Assembly: GCA_028284045.1 (NCBI GenBank) | Contig: JANQSN010000058.1 | Span: 124,001 to 188,000 of the forward strand | Direction: 5' to 3' | Source of the DNA: Alphaproteobacteria bacterium | GTDB lineage: Bacteria > Pseudomonadota > Alphaproteobacteria > DSM-16000 > Inquilinaceae | DNA length: 64,000 bases | Part shown: positions 1 through 8,853 of the stretch, piece by piece | How the letters are laid out: each line of letters opens with the position of its first letter | Numbering within the stretch: the first letter of the stretch is position 1 | Notes under the pieces: generated by a model | Seen by the model: the letters and a program-made list of their open reading frames with translations, nothing else | Told to the model about the DNA's origin: nothing | Database searches by the model: none | Made by a program: the position numbers and the translations under genes

Positions 1-525
1 CTGCTGGCGCTGGCGGCCCGCGGCGAACGGCCGCCGCATTGGGCGGGGCTGAAGTTCTTCAACGTCTACGGCCCCAACGAGTACCACAAGGGCGACATGC
101 GCTCCGTCGTCCACAAGCTGTTCCCGGAGGTCGCCGCCGGGCGGCCGGCAAAGCTGTTCCGCAGCTACCGCAACGACTATGCCGATGGCGGGCAGATGCG
201 CGACTTCGTACATGTCGGCGACTGCGTGGCGGTGATGCTGTGGCTGTTGGAGGCGCCGTCGGTCTCCGGCCTGTTCAATGTCGGCAGCGGCCAGGCGCGC
301 ACCTGGGTGGACCTGGCGACGGCGGTCTTCGGCGCCGTGGGGCGCGCGCCGGACATCACCTTCGTCGACATGCCGGAAGCGTTGCGCGACCGCTATCAGT
401 ACTTCACCGAGGCGCCGGTCGGGCGGCTACGCGCGGCCGGCTACGACCGGCCGTTCACCGCGCTGGAAGACGGCGTCGCGGACTATGTGCGCGGCTATCT
501 GGCGACGGACGATCCCTACCGGTGA
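1..525 (+). CDS. hldD: ADP-L-glycero-D-manno-heptose 6-epimerase, C-terminal part
   Basis: The reading frame is open at the left edge, so the Rossmann-fold N-terminus and the catalytic Tyr-Lys lie outside the window. What remains is the substrate-binding half of an extended SDR epimerase. It shows FFNVYGPNEYHKGDM, a typical RDFVHVGDC segment, an FNVGSGQARTW stretch and the late QYFTEA motif, which together are characteristic of HldD/RfaD. The family interconverts ADP-D-glycero- and ADP-L-glycero-manno-heptose for the inner core of LPS in the cytoplasm. The gene ends 37 bases before lgt on the same strand. The family call is firm. HldD specifically rests on the YHKG and QYFTEA signatures. Confidence 0.85.
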   Translation: MLALAARGERPPHWAGLKFFNVYGPNEYHKGDMRSVVHKLFPEVAAGRPAKLFRSYRNDYADGGQMRDFVHVGDCVAVMLWLLEAPSVSGLFNVGSGQARTWVDLATAVFGAVGRAPDITFVDMPEALRDRYQYFTEAPVGRLRAAGYDRPFTALEDGVADYVRGYLATDDPYR

Positions 526-562
526 GGCGGTGAAGCGGGTCGATCCTTGAGGAGACGACGCG

Positions 563-1420
563 ATGGGCACCCTGGTGCTGCCGTTCCCGGCGATCGATCC
601 GATCGCGCTGGAGATCGGCCCGCTGGCGATCCGCTGGTATGCGCTGGCCTATCTGGCCGGCTTCCTCCTGGGCTGGCGGTACTGCGTGCGCCTGGCGCGC
701 AAGGCGCCGTTGGCGCCGACGCCGGAGCATATCGACGAGTTTCTGACCTGGGCGGTGATCGGCGTGATCGTCGGCGGCCGCCTCGGCTTCGTCCTGTTCT
801 ACGAGCCGACCTACTACCTCCAGAACCCGGTGGAGATCGTGAAGATCTGGACCGGCGGCATGTCCTTCCACGGCGGTCTCTTGGGCGTCGCGGTGGCGGA
901 GGTGCTGTTCGCCTGGCGCCACCGCATCCGTTTGCTGTCGCTGGCCGACGTGATCGCCGCGGCGGCGCCGATCGGCCTGTTCTTCGGGCGCATCGCCAAC
1001 TTCATCAATGGCGAGCTGTGGGGCCGCGCGACCGACCTGCCCTGGGCCATGGTCTTCCCGCACCCCTTGGCCGGCGGCGTGCCGCGACATCCCAGCCAGC
1101 TCTACGAGGCGGTGCTGGAAGGCCTGGTGCTGTTCGTCGTCTGCTGGCTCTTGGTCCGGCGGCGCGAGGTGCGGTTGCGGCCCGGCCTGGTCACGGGCGT
1201 CTTCCTGATCGGCTACGGCATCGGCCGGTTCCTGGTGGAGTTCGTGCGCGAGAGCGACCCGGCGCTGGGCGATGTGCTGCTGGGCATGACCATGGGCCAG
1301 GCGCTGTGCGTGCCGATGGTGCTGGCCGGGTTTGGCCTCGTCCTCTATGCGCGGCGCCGGGCGCCGGTTTCGGCCGATCCGCCGACTGCTGAGCAAGAAG
1401 CCGCGGCCGAAAGGCGGTGA
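563..1420 (+). CDS. lgt: Prolipoprotein diacylglyceryl transferase
   Basis: This is a 285-residue polytopic inner-membrane enzyme that transfers diacylglycerol from phosphatidylglycerol to the lipobox cysteine of prolipoproteins. Visible signatures are IRWYALAYLAG near the N-terminus, the HGGLLGV segment, the core GRIANFINGELWG motif and RHPSQLYEA, all diagnostic of Lgt. The ATG is preceded by GAGGAG at proper spacing. Length fits the family (about 260-300). The stop overlaps the GTG start of the next gene in GTGA, indicating translational coupling. lspA, the next enzyme of lipoprotein maturation, is about 33 kb away in the ileS operon. Confidence 0.95.
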   Translation: MGTLVLPFPAIDPIALEIGPLAIRWYALAYLAGFLLGWRYCVRLARKAPLAPTPEHIDEFLTWAVIGVIVGGRLGFVLFYEPTYYLQNPVEIVKIWTGGMSFHGGLLGVAVAEVLFAWRHRIRLLSLADVIAAAAPIGLFFGRIANFINGELWGRATDLPWAMVFPHPLAGGVPRHPSQLYEAVLEGLVLFVVCWLLVRRREVRLRPGLVTGVFLIGYGIGRFLVEFVRESDPALGDVLLGMTMGQALCVPMVLAGFGLVLYARRRAPVSADPPTAEQEAAAERR

Positions 1421-2502
1421 GCGATCCCGGCGCCCCGATTGCCCGGATCCTGGCGGATCGCGGCGAGGTCTCGCTGGCGGAGTACATGGCGCTGGCCGCC
1501 GGCCATCCGCAGGCCGGCTACTACCGCCGGGCGGCCGCCATCGGCCGCGATGGCGACTTCGTCACGGCCCCGGAGATCAGCCAGGTCTTCGGCGAGCTGA
1601 TCGGCCTGTGGGCGGCGGAGAGCTGGCGCGTGCTGGGCGCGCCCGATCGGCTGGTGCTGGTGGAGTTGGGCCCCGGCCGCGGCACGCTGATGGCCGACGC
1701 GCTGAGGGCGGCGCGGGTGCTGCCGGGCTTCCTGGCGGCGGCGGAGCTGCATCTGGTGGAGACCAACGCGCGGCTGCGCGCGGCGCAGGCGGAGCGCCTC
1801 GGCGACCGGGTGGCTGGCTGGCATGACGGGCTGGCGAGCGTGCCCGACGGCCCCATCCTGGTGATCGCCAACGAGTTCTTCGACGCCCTGCCGATCCGCC
1901 AGCTCGTGCGCACGGGCGACGGCTGGGCGGAACGCCGGGTGCGCTGGGACGCCGCCGCCGGCCGGCCGGCCTGGGCCTTGTCGGCGCCGTCGGCCGCGCT
2001 CGCCCGGCTGTTGCCGCCGGCGCTGGCGGATGCGCCGGCCGGCGCGGTGGTGGAGGTGTCGCCGGCCGCCGCTGCGGTCGCCGGGACGGTGGCTGAGCGC
2101 CTGCGGGCAGCGGGTGGGGCGGCGCTGATCATCGACTACGGCTATGAGACCTGGCCACTGACGCCGACGCTGCAGGCGGTGCGGGCGCATGGCCCCGCCG
2201 ATCCGCTGGCGGTGCCGGGCAGCGTCGACCTGTCGGCCGATGTCGATTTCGCCGCCCTGGTGGCGGTCGCACGGCGCGCGGGCATCGCCACGGCCGGGCC
2301 GATCGGCCAGGGGCGGTTTCTGCACGGCCTCGGCATCGGCGTGCGGGCGGCGCGGCTGAAGGCCGGCGCCGATGCCGCTGGTGCTGCGGCGATCGATCGG
2401 GCGGTCGCCCGCCTGACCGGGGAGGATGCCATGGGGTCCCTGTTCCGTGCCTTGGTTTACTGGCACTCTCCCGCCGGCGCGCCGCCGGTGTTTCCGGCGT
2501 GA
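1417..2502 (+). CDS. SAM-dependent methyltransferase, MidA/NDUFAF7 family
   Basis: The protein has 361 residues and starts at a GTG overlapping the lgt stop. It matches the MidA/NDUFAF7 (DUF185) methyltransferase family: an N-terminal helix region with SLAEYMALA, YYRR and GDFVTAPEISQVFGELIGLW, a SAM-binding LVELGPGRGTLMADAL, the NEFFDALPIRQ motif, and IIDYGYE late in the protein. The mitochondrial member methylates an arginine of a complex I subunit. Bacterial substrates are less certain. The lgt-midA-pgeF order with overlapping stop/start codons suggests one transcript. Function beyond methyltransferase is inference. Confidence 0.88.
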   Translation: MSDPGAPIARILADRGEVSLAEYMALAAGHPQAGYYRRAAAIGRDGDFVTAPEISQVFGELIGLWAAESWRVLGAPDRLVLVELGPGRGTLMADALRAARVLPGFLAAAELHLVETNARLRAAQAERLGDRVAGWHDGLASVPDGPILVIANEFFDALPIRQLVRTGDGWAERRVRWDAAAGRPAWALSAPSAALARLLPPALADAPAGAVVEVSPAAAAVAGTVAERLRAAGGAALIIDYGYETWPLTPTLQAVRAHGPADPLAVPGSVDLSADVDFAALVAVARRAGIATAGPIGQGRFLHGLGIGVRAARLKAGADAAGAAAIDRAVARLTGEDAMGSLFRALVYWHSPAGAPPVFPA

Positions 2503-3341
2503 CGCGATCGACGGAACGGGGCGCCCGACGCATGACCGACCTTGCGGCCGCGCTGCCGACCCCGGTGACCGAGGCCGGGCTTGCCGCGGTGCCGGGCATC
2601 GCCCATGGGTTCTTCGGCCGGGCGGGCGGCGTCAGCGGCGGGATCTATGCCGGGCTCAATGCCGGCTTCGGCTCGCGGGACCGGGCAGCGGATGTCGCGG
2701 AGAATCGCCGCCGCGCGCGCTGCGGCCTGGACGCGCGCGCGGCGCATCTCGTCACCCTATACCAGGTGCACGGCCGCGACGTCGTGCGGGTCGAGGCGCC
2801 GTGGCCGGACGGCGCATCGCCGAAGGCCGACGCCATGGTGACCCGCCAGCCCGGCATCGCGCTGGGCGTGCTAGCCGCCGATTGCGTGCCGGTCCTGCTG
2901 GCGGCCGGCAACGGATCGGTGATCGGCGCGGCCCATGCCGGCTGGCGCGGCGCGCTTGGCGGCGTGCTGGAGGCGGTCGTGGCGGCGATGCGCGCGGACG
3001 GGGCGGTCGACCTCAGGGCCGCCGTCGGTCCGTGCATCGCCCGGGCGAGCTATGAGGTGGGGGCGGAGTTCCGCCAGCAATTCCTGGCGGCGGACCCGGC
3101 CAACGACCGATTCTTTGCCGAGCCTGAGACCGGGGGCGGGCGGCCGCATTTCGACCTTGCCGGCTATGTCGTCGCCCGCCTCGCCGGTCTCGGCGTCGCG
3201 GTCGCGGCGACCGGCGGCGACACCTGCGCGGAAGAAGACCGGTTCTTCAGCTACCGCCGGTCCTGCCAGCGCGCCGAAGGCGACTACGGCCGCAATCTGT
3301 CGGCGATCGTCCGCACCGCCGGGCGAGCGCAGCAAGGCTGA
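2499..3341 (+). CDS. pgeF: Polyphenol oxidase/purine nucleoside phosphorylase family protein (YfiH/PgeF)
   Basis: This is a multicopper-laccase-domain protein of the YfiH/LACC1 family (280 residues from the GTG at 2499, or 269 from the ATG at 2532). Signatures are [19 protein letters not shown] at the start, LYQVHGRDV, the metal-site [19 protein letters not shown], and [12 protein letters not shown]. Zn-ligand His and Cys residues are therefore present. The family acts on purine nucleosides and, in E. coli, has been linked to peptidoglycan editing. The GTG start overlaps the preceding stop in GTGA. The ATG eleven codons later is an equally possible start. Confidence 0.88.
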   Translation: MTRSTERGARRMTDLAAALPTPVTEAGLAAVPGIAHGFFGRAGGVSGGIYAGLNAGFGSRDRAADVAENRRRARCGLDARAAHLVTLYQVHGRDVVRVEAPWPDGASPKADAMVTRQPGIALGVLAADCVPVLLAAGNGSVIGAAHAGWRGALGGVLEAVVAAMRADGAVDLRAAVGPCIARASYEVGAEFRQQFLAADPANDRFFAEPETGGGRPHFDLAGYVVARLAGLGVAVAATGGDTCAEEDRFFSYRRSCQRAEGDYGRNLSAIVRTAGRAQQG

Positions 3342-3352
3342 GGAGGCGGCCA

Positions 3353-3421
3353 ATGCCTTACATCCTGATGTTCTTCGCGCTCTGCCTGATCGGCCTGGTT
3401 GCGTCCTGTCTGGTCGCCTGA
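3353..3421 (+). CDS. Possible 22-residue membrane peptide
   Basis: A very short frame begins 11 bases after the pgeF stop, and an AGGAGG ribosome site sits six bases upstream of its ATG. The predicted peptide begins [16 protein letters not shown] and ends ASCLVA. It is almost entirely hydrophobic, with two cysteines and no charged residue, so it would form one membrane helix. The ideal Shine-Dalgarno spacing directly behind an operon is the main evidence. No known family is recognised. It could also be fortuitous, because AGGAGG occurs readily in GC-rich DNA. Confidence 0.4.
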   Translation: MPYILMFFALCLIGLVASCLVA

Positions 3422-3720
3422 GACGGGGCGGCGAAGCGGCGTTTACAGGGGGCGCGGGCCGCTGCTATATCCGCGCTCGTCCGCCTTGGGGTTATGGCGA
3501 TCGCGCGCTGCGGTCGCGGGGCCGGTGGACTCAGGTGTCCGTTCAAGACTGGGGCAAAACCCCAGGCTCAAGGCGGCGCCGGCCTTCTCCCCCGCCCGGC
3601 CACCCATTCCAGGATACTGCCGTTGGGTGGCCGGGGGGTGGCCGGGCGGGGGAGAGGGCCGGCCGTGGCAATCTCAAGCGGACACTCAGTCGACGCAACC
3701 GACGGGGGCCGGATGCGCGC
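3422..3720. other. Intergenic region upstream of prs
   Basis: No gene is supported in these 299 bases. The region holds a small palindrome, TGGGG-CAAA-ACCCCA, near 3550 and the long inverted repeat listed at 3579-3662. The prs promoter should lie here, but no convincing -35/-10 pair stands out. Confidence 0.6.
3579..3662. repeat. Long inverted repeat (27-bp arms)
   Basis: The arms 3579-3605 and 3636-3662 are reverse complements over 27 bases with one mismatch, separated by a 30-base spacer. The arms are rich in CCCCCGCCCGGCCACCC. As RNA this would form a very stable hairpin between the pgeF operon and prs. No T-run follows on either strand, so it is not a standard intrinsic terminator. A REP/MITE-like dispersed element or an mRNA-stabilising hairpin are the alternatives. 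Confidence 0.75.
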
Positions 3721-4650
3721 ATGAGGATCATCGCCGGCAATAGCAATCGGCCCTTGGCCGAAGCGGTCTCTGCGGCGCTGAAGGTGCCGCTGACCCAGGC
3801 GAGCCTGCGGCGCTTCGCCGATATGGAAGTGTTCGTGGAGATCCTGGAGAACGTCCGTGGCGAGGACGTCTTCGTGATCCAGTCCACCAGCTATCCCGCC
3901 AACGACAATCTGATGGAGCTGCTGGTCACGGTGGACGCGCTGCGCCGCGGCTCGGCACGTCGCATCACCGCGGTGATGCCGTATTACGGCTATGCCCGCC
4001 AAGACCGGAAGACCGGGCCGCGCACGCCGATCTCCGCGAAGCTGGTGGCCAATCTGATCACCCGCGCCGGGGCCGACCGGGTGCTGACGCTGGACCTGCA
4101 TGCCGGGCAGATCCAGGGCTTCTTCGACATTCCGGTGGACAATCTCTACGCCGCGCCGGTGCTGGGCAACGACATCGCCGAACGCTACGGCAACGACCTC
4201 GTCATCGTCTCGCCGGATGTCGGCGGCGTGGTGCGGGCGCGGGTGCTGGCCAAGCGCCTCGACGTCGATCTGGCGATCATCGACAAGCGGCGCGAGCGGG
4301 CCGGCGTGTCGGAGGTGATGAACATCATCGGCGATGTCGGCGGGCGGCAATGCGTGCTGGTCGACGACATTGTCGACAGCGCCGGCACGCTGTGTAATGC
4401 GGCGACCGCGCTGATGGAGCGTGGTGCCCGCTCCGTCAGCGCCTATGTCACCCATGGCGTGCTGTCGGGCGGGGCGGTCAGCCGGGTCACCGCCAGCCCT
4501 CTGCAGGAGCTGGTCACCACCGACAGCATCCAGGAGACGGAGGCGGTCAGGGTCAGCGGCACGGTTCGCCATCTGACCATCGCGCCGCTGATCGCCGAGG
4601 CGATCGACCGGATCTGGAAGGAGAAGTCGGTCTCCAGCCTGTTCGATTGA
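3721..4650 (+). CDS. prs: Ribose-phosphate pyrophosphokinase
   Basis: The ATG at 3721 gives [16 protein letters not shown] and a 309-residue protein, the normal family length. A longer in-frame reading upstream lacks any family similarity. The enzyme makes PRPP from ribose 5-phosphate and ATP for nucleotide, histidine and tryptophan synthesis in the cytosol. Motifs are [44 protein letters not shown] and the PRPP-binding loop [12 protein letters not shown]. It stands alone after a 299-base gap and converges with the kinase gene that ends 19 bases later. The call is secure. Confidence 0.97.
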   Translation: MRIIAGNSNRPLAEAVSAALKVPLTQASLRRFADMEVFVEILENVRGEDVFVIQSTSYPANDNLMELLVTVDALRRGSARRITAVMPYYGYARQDRKTGPRTPISAKLVANLITRAGADRVLTLDLHAGQIQGFFDIPVDNLYAAPVLGNDIAERYGNDLVIVSPDVGGVVRARVLAKRLDVDLAIIDKRRERAGVSEVMNIIGDVGGRQCVLVDDIVDSAGTLCNAATALMERGARSVSAYVTHGVLSGGAVSRVTASPLQELVTTDSIQETEAVRVSGTVRHLTIAPLIAEAIDRIWKEKSVSSLFD

Positions 4651-4669
4651 TGGGGCGGCAGGCCCCGGC

Positions 4670-6274
4670 TCAGCCGGCGCCGGCGGCCAGCTTCACGCGG
4701 GCAATCACCGCGGCGAGGCTCTCCAGGCTGATCGGCTTGGGCAGATAGTCGTCCATCCCCAGCGCCAGATACTGGTCGCGCGCGGCGGTGCCGGCATTGG
4801 CCGTCACCGCGACGATCGGGATGTCGCGCTGGGGGCCGGCGAGGCTGCGGATCTGTTCCGTCGCCCCGATGCCGTCCAGACCGGGCATCTGGATGTCCAT
4901 CAAGACCATGTCGTAGGTGGCGTCGGTCACCGCATCGACTGCCTCGAAGCCGTCATTGACGACGGCCGCGCGGTGGCCGAGCGCGGCCAGCATGTCGCGC
5001 AAGACGACCTGGTTGAGCGTGTTGTCTTCGGCGATCAGGATGCTCGCCTCGCCGACATCCGGGGTCTCCGCGTCCGCCGGCCCGTCGACCGTCTCACGAT
5101 CTGCTTCGACCGGTGCGACGGGCAGATCGAAGAAAAAGGTGGAGCCGCGGCCCTGCGTGCTGGTCACGCCGACTCGGCCACCCATCAGGAAGGCGATCTG
5201 GCTGCAGATCGACAGACCGAGGCCCCAGCCCCCGCCGCGGCTGGCGAAGCCGGTGTCGGCCCGGACGAAGGGCTTGAAGAGCTTGGCGATCTGCTCTTCC
5301 GACAGGCCGATGCCGGTGTCCTCGACCTCGAAGCTCAGCGTGAGGGACGGCGCGGTCGGGGCGTCCGCGGTCGCCGGGCTCGCCGGTTCCTTGACCGAGG
5401 CGCAGAAGACCACGCTGCCGCGGCTCGTGAACTTTATCGCATTGCTCAAGTAGTTGTTGAGGATCTGCCGGATCCGGCTGTCGTCGGAGATGATCTCATC
5501 CGGCACATCCTCATCGATGGACAGGTGGAACTGCAGTCCCTTGTCGGCGGCACTGGAGCTCCACCAGTCACGAACATCGTTCAGCAGGTGATGCAGGCTG
5601 AAAGGCTCGGACTCGATCCGCATCTGCCCGGCCTCGATCTTCGACAGGTCGAGCAGATCGGTGAGCAGGCTCATCAGCGTCTCGCCGGCACCGAGGATCG
5701 CGTCGACCTTCTTGGCATCGCGCGGCGCCAGCTCGGAGCGCTGGAGGAGATGGGCGAAGCCGAGAATCGCGTTCATCGGCGTGCGGATCTCGTGGCTCAT
5801 GGAGGCGAGGAAGCGGGACTTCGTGGCGTTGGCCTCCGCCGCCTCCTGGGCCTTGGCCTCCAGCGCGCGCTGGGCTTGCGTCGCTTCGGAGTTGTCGAAG
5901 ATGAAGGCCAGCGAGCGGACGAACGCACCGTCGGGATCGTAGACGGCGACGGCCGACAGCAGGATAGGCAGGGCGCTGCCATCCTTTCGGACAAAATCAT
6001 AGGGTGTAAGATTGGTTATCCCCGTATCAATAAAGCGGGGAATGGTTGTGTCGCGCGCCAAAGTTCGCGACTCTTCAGTAAGAAAGTCAATCGACTTCTT
6101 GCCGATCATTTCATCTGGGTTGTATCCTAGAGTTTGTGCCCAATTTCGGCTGACGCGAAGAAGAACTCCATCTTTGTTGATGGAGTGCATCATCAAATGG
6201 TTGTTTTCAAATAAAACGTCGAACGGATCACCGCCGCAGACCGGAGCCGGCGTCATCGTCGTCTTGTCGATCAT
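4670..6274 (-). CDS. Soluble hybrid sensor histidine kinase/response regulator (PAS-HisKA-HATPase-REC)
   Basis: The protein has 534 residues and no membrane segment. Order of domains: PAS (about residues 18-130, with [16 protein letters not shown]), a short coiled coil, HisKA with [16 protein letters not shown] (phospho-acceptor His161), HATPase with [10 protein letters not shown] and [10 protein letters not shown], then a C-terminal receiver with AEDNTLNQ, phospho-acceptor Asp460 in [12 protein letters not shown], and Lys512 in YLPKP. This suggests a cytoplasmic phosphorelay kinase whose PAS ligand is unknown. No partner phosphotransfer protein or output regulator is adjacent. The start has AGGAGG four bases upstream and lies behind an AT-rich leader. 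The 5' end is noticeably less GC-rich than its surroundings. Confidence 0.92.
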   Translation of the reverse strand: MIDKTTMTPAPVCGGDPFDVLFENNHLMMHSINKDGVLLRVSRNWAQTLGYNPDEMIGKKSIDFLTEESRTLARDTTIPRFIDTGITNLTPYDFVRKDGSALPILLSAVAVYDPDGAFVRSLAFIFDNSEATQAQRALEAKAQEAAEANATKSRFLASMSHEIRTPMNAILGFAHLLQRSELAPRDAKKVDAILGAGETLMSLLTDLLDLSKIEAGQMRIESEPFSLHHLLNDVRDWWSSSAADKGLQFHLSIDEDVPDEIISDDSRIRQILNNYLSNAIKFTSRGSVVFCASVKEPASPATADAPTAPSLTLSFEVEDTGIGLSEEQIAKLFKPFVRADTGFASRGGGWGLGLSICSQIAFLMGGRVGVTSTQGRGSTFFFDLPVAPVEADRETVDGPADAETPDVGEASILIAEDNTLNQVVLRDMLAALGHRAAVVNDGFEAVDAVTDATYDMVLMDIQMPGLDGIGATEQIRSLAGPQRDIPIVAVTANAGTAARDQYLALGMDDYLPKPISLESLAAVIARVKLAAGAG

Positions 6275-6557
6275 GCCGCCTCCTGTCCGTTTTCTTGATA
6301 TATTGATATATAAGATATCAAATTGTATCTCGGGCGGATTTCTATCTGGTCACCGGCATGAGGAACTTTGGATGGGATCTTCGCAAAGATCAATCGGCTC
6401 GCCCCTTGGCGCCCATAGCGTCCTTGGCTGGACGGCGGCGGGCGCCGCCGCCATGGTGGCCCAGCCGGACGCCGCGCCCGCCCGCGCGCGTCGTCCCCCC
6501 AGCGGCTGGTACGCCGGGTGGCGATCGACCCCGACAGACGAGGACATGCGGTCAGTC
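6275..6557. promoter_or_regulatory. AT-rich divergent intergenic region
   Basis: The part near 6293-6330 is strikingly AT-rich for this genome, with repeated GATAT/ATATC words around TATATTGATATATAAG. It lies just upstream of the kinase start (minus strand) and probably holds its promoter. The rest of the interval toward 6558 has normal GC and no supportable gene. Specific -35/-10 boxes cannot be assigned with confidence. Confidence 0.45.
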
Positions 6558-6908
6558 ATGAGCGAAGCGCCCGGTTCCATCACCTTCGACGACTTCCTGA
6601 AGGTCGATATCCGCGTCGGCACCGTGGTGTCGGCCGAGCCCTATCCGGAGGCGCGGCGGCCGGCGATCAAGCTGGTGATCGATTTCGGCGACGCCATCGG
6701 CACGCGCAAAAGCTCCGCCCAGATCACCGAGCATTACGATATCGCAACGTTGCCCGGCCGCCAGGTGGCCGCCGTGGTCAACTTCCCGCCCAAGCAGATC
6801 GGCCGCTTCGTCAGCGAGGTGCTGGTGCTTGGCTTCGCCGACGACGAGGGCCGCGTCGTGCTGGTCGGGCCGGATCGCCCGGTGCCGAACGGCGGACGGC
6901 TGCATTGA
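6558..6908 (+). CDS. csaA: tRNA-binding domain protein, CsaA-like
   Basis: Starting at the ATG at 6558, the 116-residue protein is a free-standing EMAP-II/Trbp OB-fold: [39 protein letters not shown], then [24 protein letters not shown]. This is the length and sequence pattern of CsaA, a dimeric tRNA-binding protein described as a secretion-linked chaperone in Bacillus. An in-frame ATG four codons upstream (6546) is an alternative. It precedes the arginase-fold gene by 14 bases, so the two may be co-transcribed. Cellular role in this organism is inferred only. Confidence 0.85.
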   Translation: MSEAPGSITFDDFLKVDIRVGTVVSAEPYPEARRPAIKLVIDFGDAIGTRKSSAQITEHYDIATLPGRQVAAVVNFPPKQIGRFVSEVLVLGFADDEGRVVLVGPDRPVPNGGRLH

Positions 6909-6922
6909 CCGGGGCGGCGGCC

Positions 6923-7780
6923 ATGAGCCGGGCGGCGCGGCTGATCTACGTGCCCTATGACAGCGGCCGGATGGGCGAACGCTTCGGGCGCGGCCCGCTG
7001 GTCGCCCGGGATGCGGGCCTGGCGGCGCGGCTGGACGGCGCGCTGGCGGTGAGCGAGCAGGTCGTCACCCATGGCGGCTTCTTCCCGACCGAGGCGGCGG
7101 TGGCGTTCGACCTGGCGGGGCGGATCGGCCGCGCGGTCGACCGGTCGAAGGACGCCGGCGTCTTTCCGGTGGTGATCGCCGGCAACTGCCTGTCGTCGCT
7201 GGGGACTGTCGCCGGCATGGGCGGCCGCCGCCGCGGCGTCGTCTGGTTCGACGCGCATGGCGACTTCAACACGCCCGACACCACCATCACCGGCTTCCTG
7301 GACGGCATGGCCGCGGCGATCCTGGTGGGCGAGGCATGGCTTGCCGCCGCCGGCCGAGTCGCCGGGTTTCGGCCGGTCGAGCGCGCCGACCTGTTGTTCA
7401 TCGGCGCGCGCGATCTGGATCCGGAGGAGCGCGCGCGCCTCGCCGATCCGCCGGTCGCCGTGTTCTCCGGCGACGACGTGCGGACCCGGCGGCCGGCCCT
7501 GGACGCGGCGATCGCCGCCCTCGGCCAGCGTTGCGACAGCGTTTATGTGCATGTCGACATGGACGTGACGGAACCCGACCCGGTGCCGGCCAACGAGTTC
7601 GCCGTGCCCGGCGGGCTGAGCGACGCGGAGATCGCCGGCCTGCTGGACACCATCGCCGCGGCGGTGCCCCTGGCGGCGGCCGGTGTCACCGCCTACGACC
7701 CGGGCCTCGACCCCGATGCCAGCATGCGCGCACGCTACCTCGCCGTCATCGAGCACCTGGCCCGGCTGGGGGCGGGGTAG
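6923..7780 (+). CDS. Arginase/agmatinase-fold protein with altered metal site
   Basis: The 285-residue protein belongs to the ureohydrolase superfamily. It has the VVWFDAHGDFNTPDTT stretch (three of the usual metal ligands, DAHxD) and YVHVDMDVTEPD, corresponding to the late SxDxDxxDP motif. The first metal motif, normally GGDHS, reads AGNCLSSLG here, so the usual His ligand is replaced by Cys. Classical arginases and agmatinases need that His for the Mn-A site, so activity or metal preference may differ. Actinobacterial and other distant arginase-like proteins also deviate at this position. Substrate is unknown. It follows csaA closely. Confidence 0.8.
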   Translation: MSRAARLIYVPYDSGRMGERFGRGPLVARDAGLAARLDGALAVSEQVVTHGGFFPTEAAVAFDLAGRIGRAVDRSKDAGVFPVVIAGNCLSSLGTVAGMGGRRRGVVWFDAHGDFNTPDTTITGFLDGMAAAILVGEAWLAAAGRVAGFRPVERADLLFIGARDLDPEERARLADPPVAVFSGDDVRTRRPALDAAIAALGQRCDSVYVHVDMDVTEPDPVPANEFAVPGGLSDAEIAGLLDTIAAAVPLAAAGVTAYDPGLDPDASMRARYLAVIEHLARLGAG

Positions 7781-7806
7781 CGAGCGTCGTTGCGCTCAAC
7801 CGCCGG

Positions 7807-8853
7807 TCAGCCGTCGGAGATGCGTTTGCTGTCGTCGTAACCTTCCCGCGCCGGGCCATTGGATGACTTCGAGGCATCTCCCGCTTCCGATCCTTTTGCA
7901 TTTTGGGCAATGCCGGTGATCAGCGAGAACAGGATCGCCGTTAGCGTCAGGACCGCGGTCGCTCCAAGCACGTATGGATCGCGGATCGCCCGATCTGCCC
8001 AGCTTGGCACGATCGTCGTCGGTTCGGTGCCGAAACGCTCGACCACCAAACGGGTTCGGCCAAGCGCAGAGTAGCTGGTGATGTTGAAGGCATCGTCCAC
8101 GGCAGGTCCCGGCGAGATCACGCCGTGCGCCTTCTGCGGCACCGGCGCGCCACCATCGGTGCCGAAGACCGTCACGCTGTCGCCGCTGTACAGGGTGCCG
8201 GCGGCCACGGCGATCCCAGTCGATCGCAGCGGCAATGTCTCGCGGACCTCATAGCGGCCGCTGCGCAGCAGTCCGCGGGCGCCGGCGCGCGACAGCGCAC
8301 CGATGGTAACCGTCCCGGAAAACACGAGACCGCCGCTCGCTCGGAAGGCATTGCGGGTTAGCAAGAGACGCGAGCCCACGGTGATTTCGAGAGGGTAATC
8401 GCCCGTCACCGCAGGTTCGCCGCCGGGCAGGGCCCGCACATCGATCTCCAGACCGCCGCCTGGCCCCGCAGTGAACAGAAGCACGGTCCCGGGTTCCCAG
8501 ACGAGCGGCAGTGAACGCACCTTGGCCACATCGTAGAGGGCGGACTGGCAGCTTGATTGCGTCGCGGAGGCGATGGTTGAGGCTTGCCGAGGACGGCGAA
8601 TGCAGAGCACCGTCTGTTCCAGATGCCAGGCCGATCGTGCGCTGCCATCGAACGCGATTTCCGCGCCATAGGTCTCGGCCGTCACCAGGAAGGTTCGCTT
8701 ATGCTGGTCAGCATAAATCAGTATTATTGTCGTTACGATGGTAAGCAATAGTATAATCGAAATCAGATTGGATCTCCATAAGGAGATCTTTGTAAGAACA
8801 AGTCTCCCAAGTTCTCTTATATTATTCCTGGTATTGATTGGCGTTAGTTCCAT
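7807..8853 (-). CDS. Unknown bitopic membrane protein
   Basis: This is a 348-residue protein of no recognised family. It has a polar N-terminus, a strong membrane segment around residues 29-47 (ISIILLLTIVTTIILIY), a long region of beta-rich appearance (about 50-285) with two cysteines (CIRRP and SSCQS), a second hydrophobic segment around 290-314 and a polar tail. The likely topology puts the central domain in the periplasm. The start overlaps the end of the upstream secreted protein by 10 bases, so they are probably co-translated. The 5' third is AT-rich compared with neighbours, which may mean horizontal acquisition. Confidence 0.7.
   Translation of the reverse strand: MELTPINTRNNIRELGRLVLTKISLWRSNLISIILLLTIVTTIILIYADQHKRTFLVTAETYGAEIAFDGSARSAWHLEQTVLCIRRPRQASTIASATQSSCQSALYDVAKVRSLPLVWEPGTVLLFTAGPGGGLEIDVRALPGGEPAVTGDYPLEITVGSRLLLTRNAFRASGGLVFSGTVTIGALSRAGARGLLRSGRYEVRETLPLRSTGIAVAAGTLYSGDSVTVFGTDGGAPVPQKAHGVISPGPAVDDAFNITSYSALGRTRLVVERFGTEPTTIVPSWADRAIRDPYVLGATAVLTLTAILFSLITGIAQNAKGSEAGDASKSSNGPAREGYDDSKRISDG

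Noticed and set aside
2935-3720. A long open frame extending prs upstream by 262 codons
   Set aside because: The extension overlaps pgeF in another frame, is Arg/Pro/Ser-rich, and prs homology begins exactly at the ATG at 3721 with normal family length.
8771-8788. GATCTCC-ATAA-GGAGATC inverted repeat
   Set aside because: It lies inside the coding region of the unknown membrane protein, is short and is not repeated elsewhere in the window as far as seen.
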